Source of the DNA: an uncultured Collinsella sp.
Lineage (GTDB): Bacteria > Actinomycetota > Coriobacteriia > Coriobacteriales > Coriobacteriaceae
Assembly: GCA_900552735.1 (NCBI GenBank)
Contig: USBA01000006.1
Coordinates: forward strand, 1-26,126
DNA: 26,126 nucleotides
Reading direction: 5' to 3'
Shown: in pieces, positions 6,972 to 14,722 of the stretch
Layout of the letters: each line of letters begins with the position of its first letter
Numbering within the stretch: the first letter of the stretch is position 1
Notes under the pieces: generated by a model
Databases searched by the model: none
Told to the model about the DNA's origin: nothing
The model's input: only the letters and a program-made list of their open reading frames with translations
Translations under genes and position numbers: made by a program

Positions 6972-7455
6972 GGCTCCAAGGCGTATCTTGGTTGACACCA
7001 ACGTGTGGCTCGATTACTTCATTCCCTCACGACGTGGTCGTTCGGTGGCGATTGAGTTTTTACGCGATGCATGCACGACGCAGGTGGATTTGCTGTATGC
7101 GGCGACATCGTCCAAAGATCTGTTCTATTTGATTTCAAGCGAACATAAGGCATGGTATCGGCGCGAGCATGGCTCACTATCCCAAGATGCCGCCGTGGCG
7201 GCGACATCACTTGCATGGGATTGCCTCGACGTGTTGTCGCAACTTGCCACGCCGGTACCCTGCGACCTGAGTGACATATGGATGGCGAGCAAGCAGCGTA
7301 ATCTCCATAGCGATTACGAAGACGATTTAATCATCGCTGCGGCAATGCGCGCAAAGGCAGATCTCCTGGTCACCAACGATGTCAAACTCTGTTCACACGC
7401 GCCTGTCGCAGCAATGAGCGTAGAAGACGCAAAGAATTACTTAGCAACGCTCTAG
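6964..7455 (+). CDS. PIN-domain toxin (putative ribonuclease)
   Basis: A 163-residue PIN-fold protein, expected to be a Mg-dependent endoribonuclease of the VapC kind. Acidic active-site residues are visible: Asp11 in VDTNVWLDYF, the cluster DYEDDLI at 117-123, and Asp139 in VTNDVKL. The start overlaps the antitoxin gene by 8 nt (ATGAGTGA). Residues 50-70 carry the SKDLFYLI segment common in this PIN subgroup. Together with the RelB/DinJ partner it forms a type II toxin-antitoxin module. The RNA target cannot be predicted. Base composition is close to that of its neighbours. Confidence 0.85.
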   Translation: MSEAPRRILVDTNVWLDYFIPSRRGRSVAIEFLRDACTTQVDLLYAATSSKDLFYLISSEHKAWYRREHGSLSQDAAVAATSLAWDCLDVLSQLATPVPCDLSDIWMASKQRNLHSDYEDDLIIAAAMRAKADLLVTNDVKLCSHAPVAAMSVEDAKNYLATL

Positions 7456-7509
7456 CAATTTGAAGACCCTGCAGGTTGGCCAAACGGCGGGCGCACAGCG
7501 TCGGCCGGT

Positions 7510-7531
7510 CCGCCGTTCGTTAGAACGGCGG
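7510..7531. terminator. Stem-loop between convergent genes
   Basis: CCGCCGTTC (7510-7518) and GAACGGCGG (7523-7531) form a perfect 9-bp stem with a GTTA loop. It lies between the toxin stop and the convergent dehydrogenase stop. There is no U-run on either strand, so a bidirectional terminator is likely but not proven. Confidence 0.5.
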
Positions 7532-7535
7532 AACC

Positions 7536-8471
7536 CTAATGCTCGATCCAGCAGCGCAGGGTCTCGCCGGCCTGCAGGTGACGCAGATTCTCCGCGGCAA
7601 TGTCGACCACGTTGTTGAGTGTGGCTGCCAGGTGGAACCAACCGGAGACGTGCGGCGTGATGAGCATGTTGGGCGCATCCCACAGCGGGCTTGTCGCGGG
7701 CAGGGGCTCGGGGTCGGTGACGTCGACCGCGGCGCCGGCGAGATGTCCCGACTCCAGAGCGGCAACCAGAGCGTCGGCAACAACAAGGTCGCCGCGGCCG
7801 CCGTTGGCAAAGAAGGCGCCCGGCTTCATCGCGGCGAAGAACTCGGCGTTCGCCAGGCCGCGGGTCTCGGGTGTGCTCGGCATAAAGGATGCGACGATGT
7901 CTGCCTCTGCCAGGCGCTCAGGTAGGGCGTCCATGCCGTCCATGTCCTCAAACACAATGGGGTAGACGAGTGGATGGCGCTTGATGCCGCGGACGTGCGC
8001 GCCCATGTTGCGGCAGAGCGTGGCAAAGTGGCCGCCAATGTCGCCCGCGCCCAGCACCAGCACGTTGGCATTTTTGAGCGAGGTAACCGGCCCCAAATCC
8101 TCCCAGCGATGCTCGCGCTGCAAGTCGTGATAGCCGGGCAGGTGCTTCATCATGGAAAGGACCATGGCAAACATGTGCTCGCTTACGGCCTGGCCGTAGG
8201 CGCCCACCGAGCAAGACAGTTTGGCGTCGGCCGGCACGGTCCCGGCGGCAAGGTAATCGTCATAGCCGGCGGTCTGCAATTGCAACAGCTGGAGATGCTC
8301 GCATGCGGTAAGCAAGGCAGGGTCTATGTTGCCCAAGATTACGTCGGCGTTGGCGACCTGCTCACGCGTGATGGCGTCGGAGCTCGTGTAGATAAAGTCC
8401 TCGCCCGGAGCGCTCGACTCAAGAATTGCGCGATGGCGGTCGTTGACGGGCAGCAAAACCAGGATGTTCAC
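7536..8471 (-). CDS. D-isomer specific 2-hydroxyacid dehydrogenase family protein
   Basis: A 311-residue NAD(P)-dependent oxidoreductase that interconverts a 2-keto acid and its D-2-hydroxy acid. The Rossmann motif GAGDIGG is at 141-147. The catalytic triad is visible as Arg226 in NGGRGDLV, Glu255 in VTDPEPLP and His274 in ITPHVSG. Length fits the family. The start is GTG at 8471 with GAGAGGA 6 nt upstream. The substrate is unknown, and the proline-rich EPLPATSPLW loop is ordinary for the family. It is a single gene ending at a convergent hairpin. A REP-like hairpin lies just before it. Confidence 0.88.
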   Translation of the reverse strand: MNILVLLPVNDRHRAILESSAPGEDFIYTSSDAITREQVANADVILGNIDPALLTACEHLQLLQLQTAGYDDYLAAGTVPADAKLSCSVGAYGQAVSEHMFAMVLSMMKHLPGYHDLQREHRWEDLGPVTSLKNANVLVLGAGDIGGHFATLCRNMGAHVRGIKRHPLVYPIVFEDMDGMDALPERLAEADIVASFMPSTPETRGLANAEFFAAMKPGAFFANGGRGDLVVADALVAALESGHLAGAAVDVTDPEPLPATSPLWDAPNMLITPHVSGWFHLAATLNNVVDIAAENLRHLQAGETLRCWIEH

Positions 8472-8490
8472 AAGCAGTCCTCTCCGCTCG

Positions 8491-8526
8491 ACCTGCCAAA
8501 AAGGGACAGGTTTATTTTTGGCAGGT
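8491..8526. repeat. GGGACAG-core REP-like hairpin (copy 2)
   Basis: ACCTGCCAAAAA (8491-8502) is perfectly complementary to TTTTTGGCAGGT (8515-8526). The loop GGGACAGGTTTA matches copy 1 at 6374-6412. It sits between the dehydrogenase start and the methionine aminopeptidase terminator, close to where the dehydrogenase promoter should lie. Confidence 0.82.
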
Positions 8527-8544
8527 TTTATCAGGCAAAACGTT

Positions 8545-8594
8545 CAAATAAAAACGCCGGATGCAAGACGAGCGTGCCCGTCAGCATCCGGCGT
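8545..8594 (-). terminator. Rho-independent terminator of methionine aminopeptidase
   Basis: ACGCCGGATGC (8554-8564) and GCATCCGGCGT (8584-8594) form an 11-bp perfect stem with a 19-nt loop. Read on the minus strand it is followed by TTTTTATTT, 9 nt past the stop codon of the gene. Confidence 0.9.
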
Positions 8595-8602
8595 CCGCAC
8601 AG

Positions 8603-9490
8603 CTACCAGCTGAGCAGCTCGTAGCCGTCCTCGGTCACCACGAGCTGTACCTCGCACTGAGCCGAATCGCTACCGTCCTTGGTGCGCACGCACCAACCGT
8701 CACCCTTGCTAATCTTGATGTCGGGCACTCCGGCATTGACCATGGGCTCGATGGTAAAGACCATGCCCGGGGCCATGATGGTGTCCACATCGGGCGCCTC
8801 GGTGGTAAAGCCCACAAACGGGTCCTCGTGGAACTCCTTACCGATGCCGTGTCCGCCGTACTCGCGCACCACGCTAAAGCCGGCGTCCTCGACCGTCTTT
8901 TGCACGGCCTCGGCCATCACGGACAGCGGTAGCCACGGCTTGACGGCAGCCAGGCCCGCTTCCACGCTGGCGCGGGTGACGTCGACCAGGTGCTGGCGCT
9001 CGGCAGAGACCTCGCCGATGCAGAACATGCGGCTCGAGTCGCTAAAGTAGCCGTCCAAAATCGTGGAGCAGTCCACGTTGATGATGTCGCCCTCGTGCAG
9101 CACGTCCGTATCGCAGGGGATGCCGTGGCAGACCACATCGTTGATTGAGGTGCACACGCTCTTGGGGTAACCCTCGTAGTTGAGGTCGGCCGGCGTGCCA
9201 CCGTGCTCGACGGTGTAGTCGTAAATCATCTGGTCGATCTGGTTGGTGGTCATGCCCGCGGCGATGTGCTCGCCTACGTAGTCGAGCACGCCCACGTTGA
9301 TGGCGGCGGAGCGCTTGATGCCCTCGATATCGGCGGGCGTCTTGTAGAGCGTGCGGGGCAGAACCTCCCAGCCCTCTTCCCACAAGCGCTCGAGGCGCTC
9401 ATCAAAGGTGCTATGGCATTTCTTATATTTTTTGCCGCTGCCGCACCAGCAAGCGTCGTTGCGGCCGGGCACGGGTCCTTTGTCAAACAT
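8603..9490 (-). CDS. map: Type I methionine aminopeptidase with N-terminal SEC-C zinc motif
   Basis: A 295-residue enzyme that removes initiator methionine from new proteins. Residues 10-26 are a SEC-C motif (GRNDACWCGSGKKYKKCH; Cys14, Cys16, Cys25, His26), a small zinc knuckle also found in SecA. It probably helps contact with the ribosome or other partners. The pita-bread catalytic domain has all five metal ligands: Asp140, Asp151, His214 (GGHGIGKEFHE), Glu248 (FTIEPM) and Glu280 (AQCEVQLVV), plus His122 in VCHGIP. AAAGGAAG is 6 nt before the start. TATACT at 9516-9521 on the minus strand is a possible -10 box. The upstream palindrome at 9543-9609 begins near the expected -35 position. Confidence 0.95.
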   Translation of the reverse strand: MFDKGPVPGRNDACWCGSGKKYKKCHSTFDERLERLWEEGWEVLPRTLYKTPADIEGIKRSAAINVGVLDYVGEHIAAGMTTNQIDQMIYDYTVEHGGTPADLNYEGYPKSVCTSINDVVCHGIPCDTDVLHEGDIINVDCSTILDGYFSDSSRMFCIGEVSAERQHLVDVTRASVEAGLAAVKPWLPLSVMAEAVQKTVEDAGFSVVREYGGHGIGKEFHEDPFVGFTTEAPDVDTIMAPGMVFTIEPMVNAGVPDIKISKGDGWCVRTKDGSDSAQCEVQLVVTEDGYELLSW

Positions 9491-9542
9491 GGCTAACTTC
9501 CTTTCATCCGCAGCTAGTATAGCCCACCCACGCGTCTATAAA

Positions 9543-9609
9543 AGTTGCGGTGATATAGTTCCGATTTAAGCGGTTTAACAGCACAAATAGGAACTATATC
9601 ACCGCAACT
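9543..9609. repeat. Perfect 20-bp inverted repeat, AGTTGCGGTGA family (copy 2)
   Basis: The 20-nt arm at 9543-9562 is exactly complementary to 9590-9609, around a 27-nt loop. Its first 11 bases are shared with the arm at 1283. It lies between the radical SAM gene stop (9651, minus strand) and the methionine aminopeptidase start. On the minus strand TTTTATAG follows, so it could terminate the radical SAM transcript. Confidence 0.92.
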
Positions 9610-9650
9610 GATGGAGCGGGATGGCGGGCACTAGCTGCTGCGTGGTTTTG

Positions 9651-10427
9651 CTAGTAGCTCACCTGGCAGGGGATGCCGAGGGCGCGCACGCGTGCAGCAA
9701 TCTTGTCGAGCACCTCGGGCGCCGCTTTAGCAAGGCCGGCGACCGGTGTTTCGCGCGCCACCGTGTAAATGGTCGCCTCCTGTGGGCGAATGCGCTCGAG
9801 CGCCGAGAGCCAAGGGCCAACGTACTCCTCGCCGGTGTTATCGAGAGACTTGCCCCGGTACTCACCGCTCAAAAACATCGTCTGGATAATGACGCGGCCG
9901 TTAAAGCTCGCGAACGTCTCTATCTGGTGCTCTACATCGTAGGGGCCAACGGGCTGGTCGAGCAGCTGGATAAATGCCGGGTCAACCGTATCGAGCTTGA
10001 GGATGTTGTCGTCGACCATCATGAGTGCATCGTGCACCTGGGGACGGTCGGCGCGCGTGCCGTTGGAAAGCACGGCAATCTTGGTGTTTGGGGCCAGCTG
10101 GTCGCGCAGCGCGATGGCACCGGCGATGGCCTGCGGAAACTCAGGTGCGGCGGTTGGTTCGCCGTTGCCGGCAAACGTGATTACATCGGGCAGCTCGCCC
10201 TCGATTGCCATCTCGTGCAGCTTGGCCTCGAGTGCATCGAGCACCACGGCAGCCGTGTTATAGGACTCGTGGCAGGGGCGCTCGGCGTTGAGACCGTTCT
10301 CGCAGTAGATGCAGTCGAACGTGCAGATCTTGCCGCTCGCCGGCATCATATTGACACCGAGCGAAAGGCCCAGGCGACGGCTGCGGACGGGTCCAAAGAT
10401 GGGGCTGGCATTTAAAAACGTAGACAT
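9651..10427 (-). CDS. Radical SAM protein (COG0731-like Fe-S oxidoreductase)
   Basis: A 258-residue protein. The 4Fe-4S cluster motif is CTFDCIYC with Cys35, Cys39 and Cys42 (CxxxCxxC). It follows the FGPVRSRRLGLSLGVN lead-in typical of the TYW1-like COG0731 group. FAGNGEPT is the usual SAM-binding GGE-like segment, and SNGT follows. The reaction and substrate are unknown. The frame stays open upstream into the divergent hydrolase gene, but homology begins at FLNASPIFGP. Two ATGs compete: 10433, only 3 nt after GAGGAG, and 10427, 9 nt after it. The second has better spacing and is chosen. It is divergent from the alpha/beta hydrolase. Confidence 0.82.
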   Translation of the reverse strand: MSTFLNASPIFGPVRSRRLGLSLGVNMMPASGKICTFDCIYCENGLNAERPCHESYNTAAVVLDALEAKLHEMAIEGELPDVITFAGNGEPTAAPEFPQAIAGAIALRDQLAPNTKIAVLSNGTRADRPQVHDALMMVDDNILKLDTVDPAFIQLLDQPVGPYDVEHQIETFASFNGRVIIQTMFLSGEYRGKSLDNTGEEYVGPWLSALERIRPQEATIYTVARETPVAGLAKAAPEVLDKIAARVRALGIPCQVSY

Positions 10428-10598
10428 AGGCATATGCTCCTCAAGACAATTGTGCCTAAGCATAGCATCGGCTCCAAAGCAAGGTGTAGGCTCTTGCTTT
10501 ACAAGTTTCGTTTTTTCACGTCGCTCATTATGCCGTGCCATGAAAAGCCTCGGGTCGGGTACAGTTAATCTGTTAACAAGTCGTAAGGCAATGCGGGT

Positions 10599-10630
10599 CC
10601 ATCCAATCGTACTGACGTGCAACTGGATGG
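10599..10630. promoter_or_regulatory. Dyad upstream of the alpha/beta hydrolase
   Basis: CCATCCA (10599-10605) and TGGATGG (10624-10630) are perfect complements 18 nt apart, ending 22 bp before the hydrolase start. A second dyad GTTAA-TCTG-TTAAC lies at 10564-10577. They may be operators in the 225-bp divergent promoter region, but no regulator gene is adjacent. Confidence 0.3.
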
Positions 10631-10652
10631 GCGTTGATGATGGGGGCACAAC

Positions 10653-11450
10653 ATGGATTTTACGGTCGAGAATGCGGGCACTACGATCGCCTGCCGCGAG
10701 TATGCCGGCCCGGATGTATCGTCCGATACGCCCGCCTTGGTGTGCGTGCACGGCGCCTGCGTCGACGGTGTCTTTTTTGACGGTATCGCCCGCGAGCTTG
10801 CCTTTGACTATCGCGTCATTACCTACGACCGGCGCGGTTGCGGCGAGAGCGGCGACGCTGCAGACGGACGCTACGACCTTGCCGTCCAGGCCGCCGACCT
10901 GCAGGCTGTTATCGAGCATATTGGCGCTCCGGCAAACGTGCTCGCGCACAGTGCCGGTACGTTGGTGGCCCTGGAGCTTCTCCGTGCAAACCCCGCCATA
11001 ATCTCGCGTGCGATTCTGCATGAACCCGCCGTGACGGATGAGGGCGCCGGCCTGGGCGCGGCCCCGGTTTTGCTCGAGATGATCGCCGCGGGAAAGGTCT
11101 CCAGGGCATTGAGGGCCTTCCTGGGCGCCATCGGCGATTCGGATCCTGAGGCTCCCAAGTTAACCGAGGCAGAAGCCAAGCATGCCCTGCGCAACGGCCG
11201 CAGTTTCATGGCGAACGAATACGGGATTACTATGACCTGCGTTCCCGATTGGGATAGCGTCCGTGCGTCGAAAACGGTGGCCGCCGTGCTCCTGGGCGAG
11301 CTCTCGATTGGCACGCCCCGCGAGGCGGGCACGAGGGTGGCGGCTGAGCTTTTGGACTGTCCGCTCGTAATGGTTCCCGGCGCGCACAACGGCCTGCGCG
11401 ATCGCCCGGGAGCGGCTGCCCAGACTGTCCTTGGCATCCTGGGGCTCTAA
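10653..11450 (+). CDS. Alpha/beta hydrolase
   Basis: A 265-residue protein of the alpha/beta hydrolase fold. The oxyanion-hole segment is VCVHGACVDG near 31-39. The strand-4 motif YDRRGCGESG is near 58-67. The nucleophile elbow is LAHSAGT with Ser100, where the usual first Gly is Ala. The likely catalytic His lies in PGAHNGLRD near the C-terminus. The start has only a weak G-rich site (GGGGG 6-7 nt upstream). Substrate class, such as ester, lactone or epoxide, cannot be told from sequence. It is a monocistronic gene transcribed away from the radical SAM gene. Confidence 0.85.
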   Translation: MDFTVENAGTTIACREYAGPDVSSDTPALVCVHGACVDGVFFDGIARELAFDYRVITYDRRGCGESGDAADGRYDLAVQAADLQAVIEHIGAPANVLAHSAGTLVALELLRANPAIISRAILHEPAVTDEGAGLGAAPVLLEMIAAGKVSRALRAFLGAIGDSDPEAPKLTEAEAKHALRNGRSFMANEYGITMTCVPDWDSVRASKTVAAVLLGELSIGTPREAGTRVAAELLDCPLVMVPGAHNGLRDRPGAAAQTVLGILGL

Positions 11451-11600
11451 CACCCGCAATAGCCAAAGCAGGCTTCATCCGCAAACGTTTCGGCATTGTT
11501 AACAAATGTGTTCAAAACCTCACGTCTGCGGCTTCAATCGCGCCGTCTGCCAACTCATAAAAATGTAACAGCATTCACGTACTTACCTGCATCGGCAAGG

Positions 11601-11616
11601 TGTTACCCTTGTAACA
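11601..11616. promoter_or_regulatory. Short dyad upstream of the HD-GYP gene
   Basis: TGTTAC-CCTT-GTAACA is a perfect 6-4-6 dyad 46 bp before the start codon. A further TGTAACA copy occurs at about 11564-11570. It may be a regulatory site. The 211-bp gap contains nothing else recognisable. Confidence 0.35.
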
Positions 11617-11661
11617 TTTGGAACCCACCGCTACCATGCGAAACTATCGAAAGGGCCCCAT

Positions 11662-13542
11662 ATGCTCAATGATCACGAGGTCAATCTAACCGGCGAGGAG
11701 GCTGCCGCCGAGGTCGCCCGTGTCGCGAAGACCTACCCCGTGGTACGTTTACTGTCGGCCGATCAGATTAAGAGCGAGCCTAACTGCCTGCTCGCCGGCG
11801 ATCGCTGCCCTTGTTTGCGCCAGGCAAGTCTTGAGGCCTTGACAGATTCCGATGAGGTGTCGGAGCAACTGCTCAACGATGGCGTTGAGTACCGTGCCCA
11901 TCTGCGCCCTCTGAAGGTCGAGGGCGAGCCTCATGTCCTGCTGATGGTGCGTCCGATCGATGGGCAAGAGGCCGCAAAAGAGGACCTTGTCTACACCGAC
12001 GTGCTGACGAGCGTGCACAATCGCCGATATTACGAGGAAAAGCTCCGTAGCGCCCGCATGAACGCCGGCGTTGCGATGATCGACCTTGATGATTTTAGGG
12101 TCTTCAACGATACGTGTGGCCGTCATGCCGGCGACCTTGCGCTCGGTGCCGTGGCGACAGCCATGCGCAGCGGAATCCGTTCGACTGACGAGCTTGTGCG
12201 CTATGGCTGCGACAAGTTTGTGGTTGTCATGCCCAATATTCCCTCCGATGACTTCACCCGTCGCCTGCATCAGGTGTCCGATGCCGTTCGTTCCACGATT
12301 ATTCCGGGCCATGAGTACGTGAGCTTGACGGCATGTGTTGGTGGCGTTCGCATTCATGGCGAGACGGTCGATGAGGGCGTTGGCCGCGCTGTCCAGTTAT
12401 TGAGCCGCGCTAAGGCAAAAGCCGGTACGGTCGTGACCGATGCCGATTCCATCGAGGCCTTCCAAAGCGAAAAGCCTTTGGTACTTATTGTCGATGACTC
12501 CGAGATGAACCGAGTCATTCTCAGCGAGATGCTCAAGGACGAGTATTGCATCCTCGAGGCCGACAACGGTCGTACGGCGCTCGACATGGTCGACCGCTAT
12601 GGTGATGAGTTGTCGCTCGTGCTGCTGGATATTGTCATGCCGGGCATAAGCGGCTTTGAGGTGCTGGCCGGTCTGTCGCGCCGATCGGTTAGTGACAATC
12701 TGCCTGTCATCATGATTTCGAGCGAAGATTCCGATGATATGGTTCTGCGCGCGTACGAGCTGGGCGCCTCAGACTATATCAACCGCCCGTTTGACTCCCG
12801 TGTCGTGCGCCGCCGTGTAAGCAACACCATCCGCCTATACGCCAAACAGCGCCGCCTGACGAGCCTGCTGTCCCAGCAGTACAACGAGCGTGTCAAGAAC
12901 AGTCGCATGCTCATCGACATCATGGCCGGCGTCATGGAGCTTCGCAATGGCGAGAGCGGCAGGCACGTTACGAACATCGAGAAGCTGACCGAGCTGCTGC
13001 TTGGCTGTCTGGTCCAGCGTAGCGGCACGATCTCCCTCGACAATGAGGAACGCTCCACGATTGCCTTGGCTTCGGCGCTGCACGATATCGGCAAGATGTC
13101 GATTGACGATGCGATTCTCAACAAACCCGGGCGCCTTACGCCCGAGGAGTTCGAGATTATGAAGACGCATACCACGATGGGCGCCGACATGTTGCTTGAG
13201 CTGGGCCGCCATCACGTCGGCAATGCGCTTATGGAATATTCGTACCAGATTGCGCGTTGGCATCACGAGCGCTGGGACGGCAAGGGCTATCCCGATGGCC
13301 TTAAGGGCGACGAGATTCCCATTGCCGCGCAGGTGGTCTCGGTGGCCGACGTGTATGATGCGCTGACGAGCGTGCGCGTGTACAAGGACGCTATCCCGCA
13401 CAAGGAGGCGATCCAGATGATCCTGGACGGTAAGTGCGGCACCTTTAACCCACTGTTGCTCGACTGCCTGCTTGAGGTGCAAGACCGTATTGCCGAGACG
13501 TTGGCACGCCCCGCCGACGTTGTCGCGTTTCCCACGATTTAG
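11662..13542 (+). CDS. Cyclic-di-GMP signalling protein: degenerate GGDEF, REC and HD-GYP domains
   Basis: A 626-residue cytoplasmic protein. Residues 20-100 are a PAS-like sensor with three Cys (42, 49, 51). Residues 110-262 are a GGDEF fold in which the signature reads GCDKF (182-186), so cyclase activity is doubtful. It may instead bind GTP or c-di-GMP. Residues 272-392 are a receiver domain with phospho-acceptor Asp323 (LLDIVMP), an acidic pair at 278-279, and Arg375 where Lys is usual. Residues 412-612 are an HD-GYP phosphodiesterase with HDIGK (474-478), WHHERWDGKGYPDG (533-546) and intact metal ligands. Expected output is c-di-GMP hydrolysis controlled by phosphorylation. A histidine phosphotransfer gene follows 24 nt later. 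AAAGGG precedes the start. Confidence 0.92.
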   Translation: MLNDHEVNLTGEEAAAEVARVAKTYPVVRLLSADQIKSEPNCLLAGDRCPCLRQASLEALTDSDEVSEQLLNDGVEYRAHLRPLKVEGEPHVLLMVRPIDGQEAAKEDLVYTDVLTSVHNRRYYEEKLRSARMNAGVAMIDLDDFRVFNDTCGRHAGDLALGAVATAMRSGIRSTDELVRYGCDKFVVVMPNIPSDDFTRRLHQVSDAVRSTIIPGHEYVSLTACVGGVRIHGETVDEGVGRAVQLLSRAKAKAGTVVTDADSIEAFQSEKPLVLIVDDSEMNRVILSEMLKDEYCILEADNGRTALDMVDRYGDELSLVLLDIVMPGISGFEVLAGLSRRSVSDNLPVIMISSEDSDDMVLRAYELGASDYINRPFDSRVVRRRVSNTIRLYAKQRRLTSLLSQQYNERVKNSRMLIDIMAGVMELRNGESGRHVTNIEKLTELLLGCLVQRSGTISLDNEERSTIALASALHDIGKMSIDDAILNKPGRLTPEEFEIMKTHTTMGADMLLELGRHHVGNALMEYSYQIARWHHERWDGKGYPDGLKGDEIPIAAQVVSVADVYDALTSVRVYKDAIPHKEAIQMILDGKCGTFNPLLLDCLLEVQDRIAETLARPADVVAFPTI

Positions 13543-13566
13543 TTTGAACAAAGGAGTTTTTAATCC

Positions 13567-13923
13567 ATGATTTCCATGCGTGAGGCGTATGAGAAGATCG
13601 GCGCTAATTATGATGACGCGTGTGCTCGGCTGATGGGCGGGGAAATGCTTGCCCGCTTTGCCCTCAAGTTTTTAGATGACGAGAGCATGGACAAGCTGGA
13701 GGCCGCTATGGCGGCGGGAGACGCCGAGGGTGCGTTTATGGCAGCGCACACGCTCAAGGGCGTGAGCCAGAACCTGGGATTCGATAATCTGTACGGGCCG
13801 GCGGTCGTGGTAACCGAAGCGCTGCGCGGCGCCGATGCCGTTGACGGCGCCCGCGAGGGGATGCATGCGTTGCAGCAGCAATATGCGGCTACGATGTCGG
13901 CCCTGCGCGAAGCGGCCGAATAA
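13567..13923 (+). CDS. Hpt-domain histidine phosphotransfer protein
   Basis: A 118-residue all-helical protein. The phosphorylatable His61 lies in AAHTLKGVSQNLGF, the classic Hpt H-x-x-K-G signature. No kinase domain is attached, so it is a stand-alone phosphorelay carrier. It follows the REC/HD-GYP gene by 24 nt with AAAGGAG 10-12 nt before the start, and is almost surely cotranscribed. The natural inference is phosphate transfer to or from Asp323 of that protein. No histidine kinase lies nearby, so the source must be elsewhere in the genome. Confidence 0.9.
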   Translation: MISMREAYEKIGANYDDACARLMGGEMLARFALKFLDDESMDKLEAAMAAGDAEGAFMAAHTLKGVSQNLGFDNLYGPAVVVTEALRGADAVDGAREGMHALQQQYAATMSALREAAE

Positions 13924-13947
13924 GAGCTTGCGAGCCTTGATGACTAT

Positions 13948-14040
13948 GAGAGTGGATAATCTCCCGTTTTAGGCCCGGTGGTGGCCTCAAAGTGGGAGAT
14001 TATCCACTCTCGTTCGATACGTGTCCAATAATCCACTCTC
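13948..14040. repeat. Perfect 18-bp inverted repeat plus a third arm copy
   Basis: GAGAGTGGATAATCTCCC (13948-13965) is exactly complementary to 13994-14011, with a 28-nt loop whose edges also pair imperfectly (AGGCC with GGCCT). A third arm-like copy (AATAATCCACTCTC, 14027-14040) follows in the same orientation as the right arm. It lies just after the Hpt gene and could end its transcript, but no U-run follows. Confidence 0.9.
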
Positions 14041-14102
14041 ACCTTTTCTGATTAGTGAATGGCCTATGCGCACTGGCGGGGCTTTCCGCATGCAATCCAT
14101 AT

Positions 14103-14130
14103 CGTTGTTCGATAAACTGTTCGAATAACG
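14103..14130. promoter_or_regulatory. Candidate operator upstream of DUF2975/XRE pair
   Basis: CGTTGTTCGA (14103-14112) and TCGAATAACG (14121-14130) form a 10-bp dyad with one mismatch and an 8-nt centre, ending 23 bp before the DUF2975 start. It is a likely binding site for the small XRE regulator encoded two genes on. Confidence 0.45.
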
Positions 14131-14153
14131 ATAGAGTCGATGAGGGTGAGTGT

Positions 14154-14714
14154 ATGTCCAACAGCGTTCAGCGTATGGCCAAGGCGGGCGAAAATATCAG
14201 GAAGCTTGGTTTTTGCATGGCAGCCGTTTTTGCAGGGATGCTCGTCGCTTTTGCCGCGTTGGTTGTTTACGTGATCTGGTATGCGATTGCAAACGTTGCT
14301 TCTGTCGATTCTTTCGGTGTCGTGACGCTTCTCAATGGCGGGTGCATCGTTATCCCAGGCGGGCTGTGCCTGGCACTCGTTGTGGGTATTTCGCTTGTCG
14401 TTTTGTGTGGGATCAGCCGTAACATCTCGCGGGGCGTCTCGCCCTTTACCAGGGCACATGTGCGGCTTATCCGTGTTCTTGCACTTGCCTTTGCTGTTAA
14501 CGCTGCGGTTTCGTTTGTTGGTGCCTATGGATCGGTCAATCTCACCATTGGCGGACTGGAGCTTTACATCGTGCCTCATTCCTTCGTTATTGAGATTTGC
14601 CAAGGCGTTGCCTTTGATGCGGGGTCGCTTATCGGCGCGGCTGTCTGTCTGTGTATCTCGGTGATCTGGAGTTATGCCTCGCTGCTCCAAGAGCAGTCTG
14701 ACGAGCTTGTGTAG
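14154..14714 (+). CDS. DUF2975 family membrane protein
   Basis: A 186-residue protein with four membrane segments (about 18-45, 60-90, 109-130, 155-175) and the short loop SRNISRGVSPFTRAHVRLIR between the second and third. That basic ISRGxSPFT segment is typical of DUF2975. Function is unknown for the family. It is commonly paired with a small YozG-type XRE regulator, exactly as here, which suggests a membrane sensor or partner for that regulator. The start at 14154 follows GAGGGTGAG. The frame is open further upstream, but the family begins here. Base composition is more A+T-rich than the preceding genes. Confidence 0.8.
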   Translation: MSNSVQRMAKAGENIRKLGFCMAAVFAGMLVAFAALVVYVIWYAIANVASVDSFGVVTLLNGGCIVIPGGLCLALVVGISLVVLCGISRNISRGVSPFTRAHVRLIRVLALAFAVNAAVSFVGAYGSVNLTIGGLELYIVPHSFVIEICQGVAFDAGSLIGAAVCLCISVIWSYASLLQEQSDELV

Positions 14715-14722
14715 GAGGAAAC

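Noticed and set aside
10428..11021. Upstream extension of the radical SAM reading frame to a 456-residue protein
   Set aside because: The extension lies opposite the well-supported alpha/beta hydrolase, has no family sequence, and a good start with GAGGAG exists at 10427.
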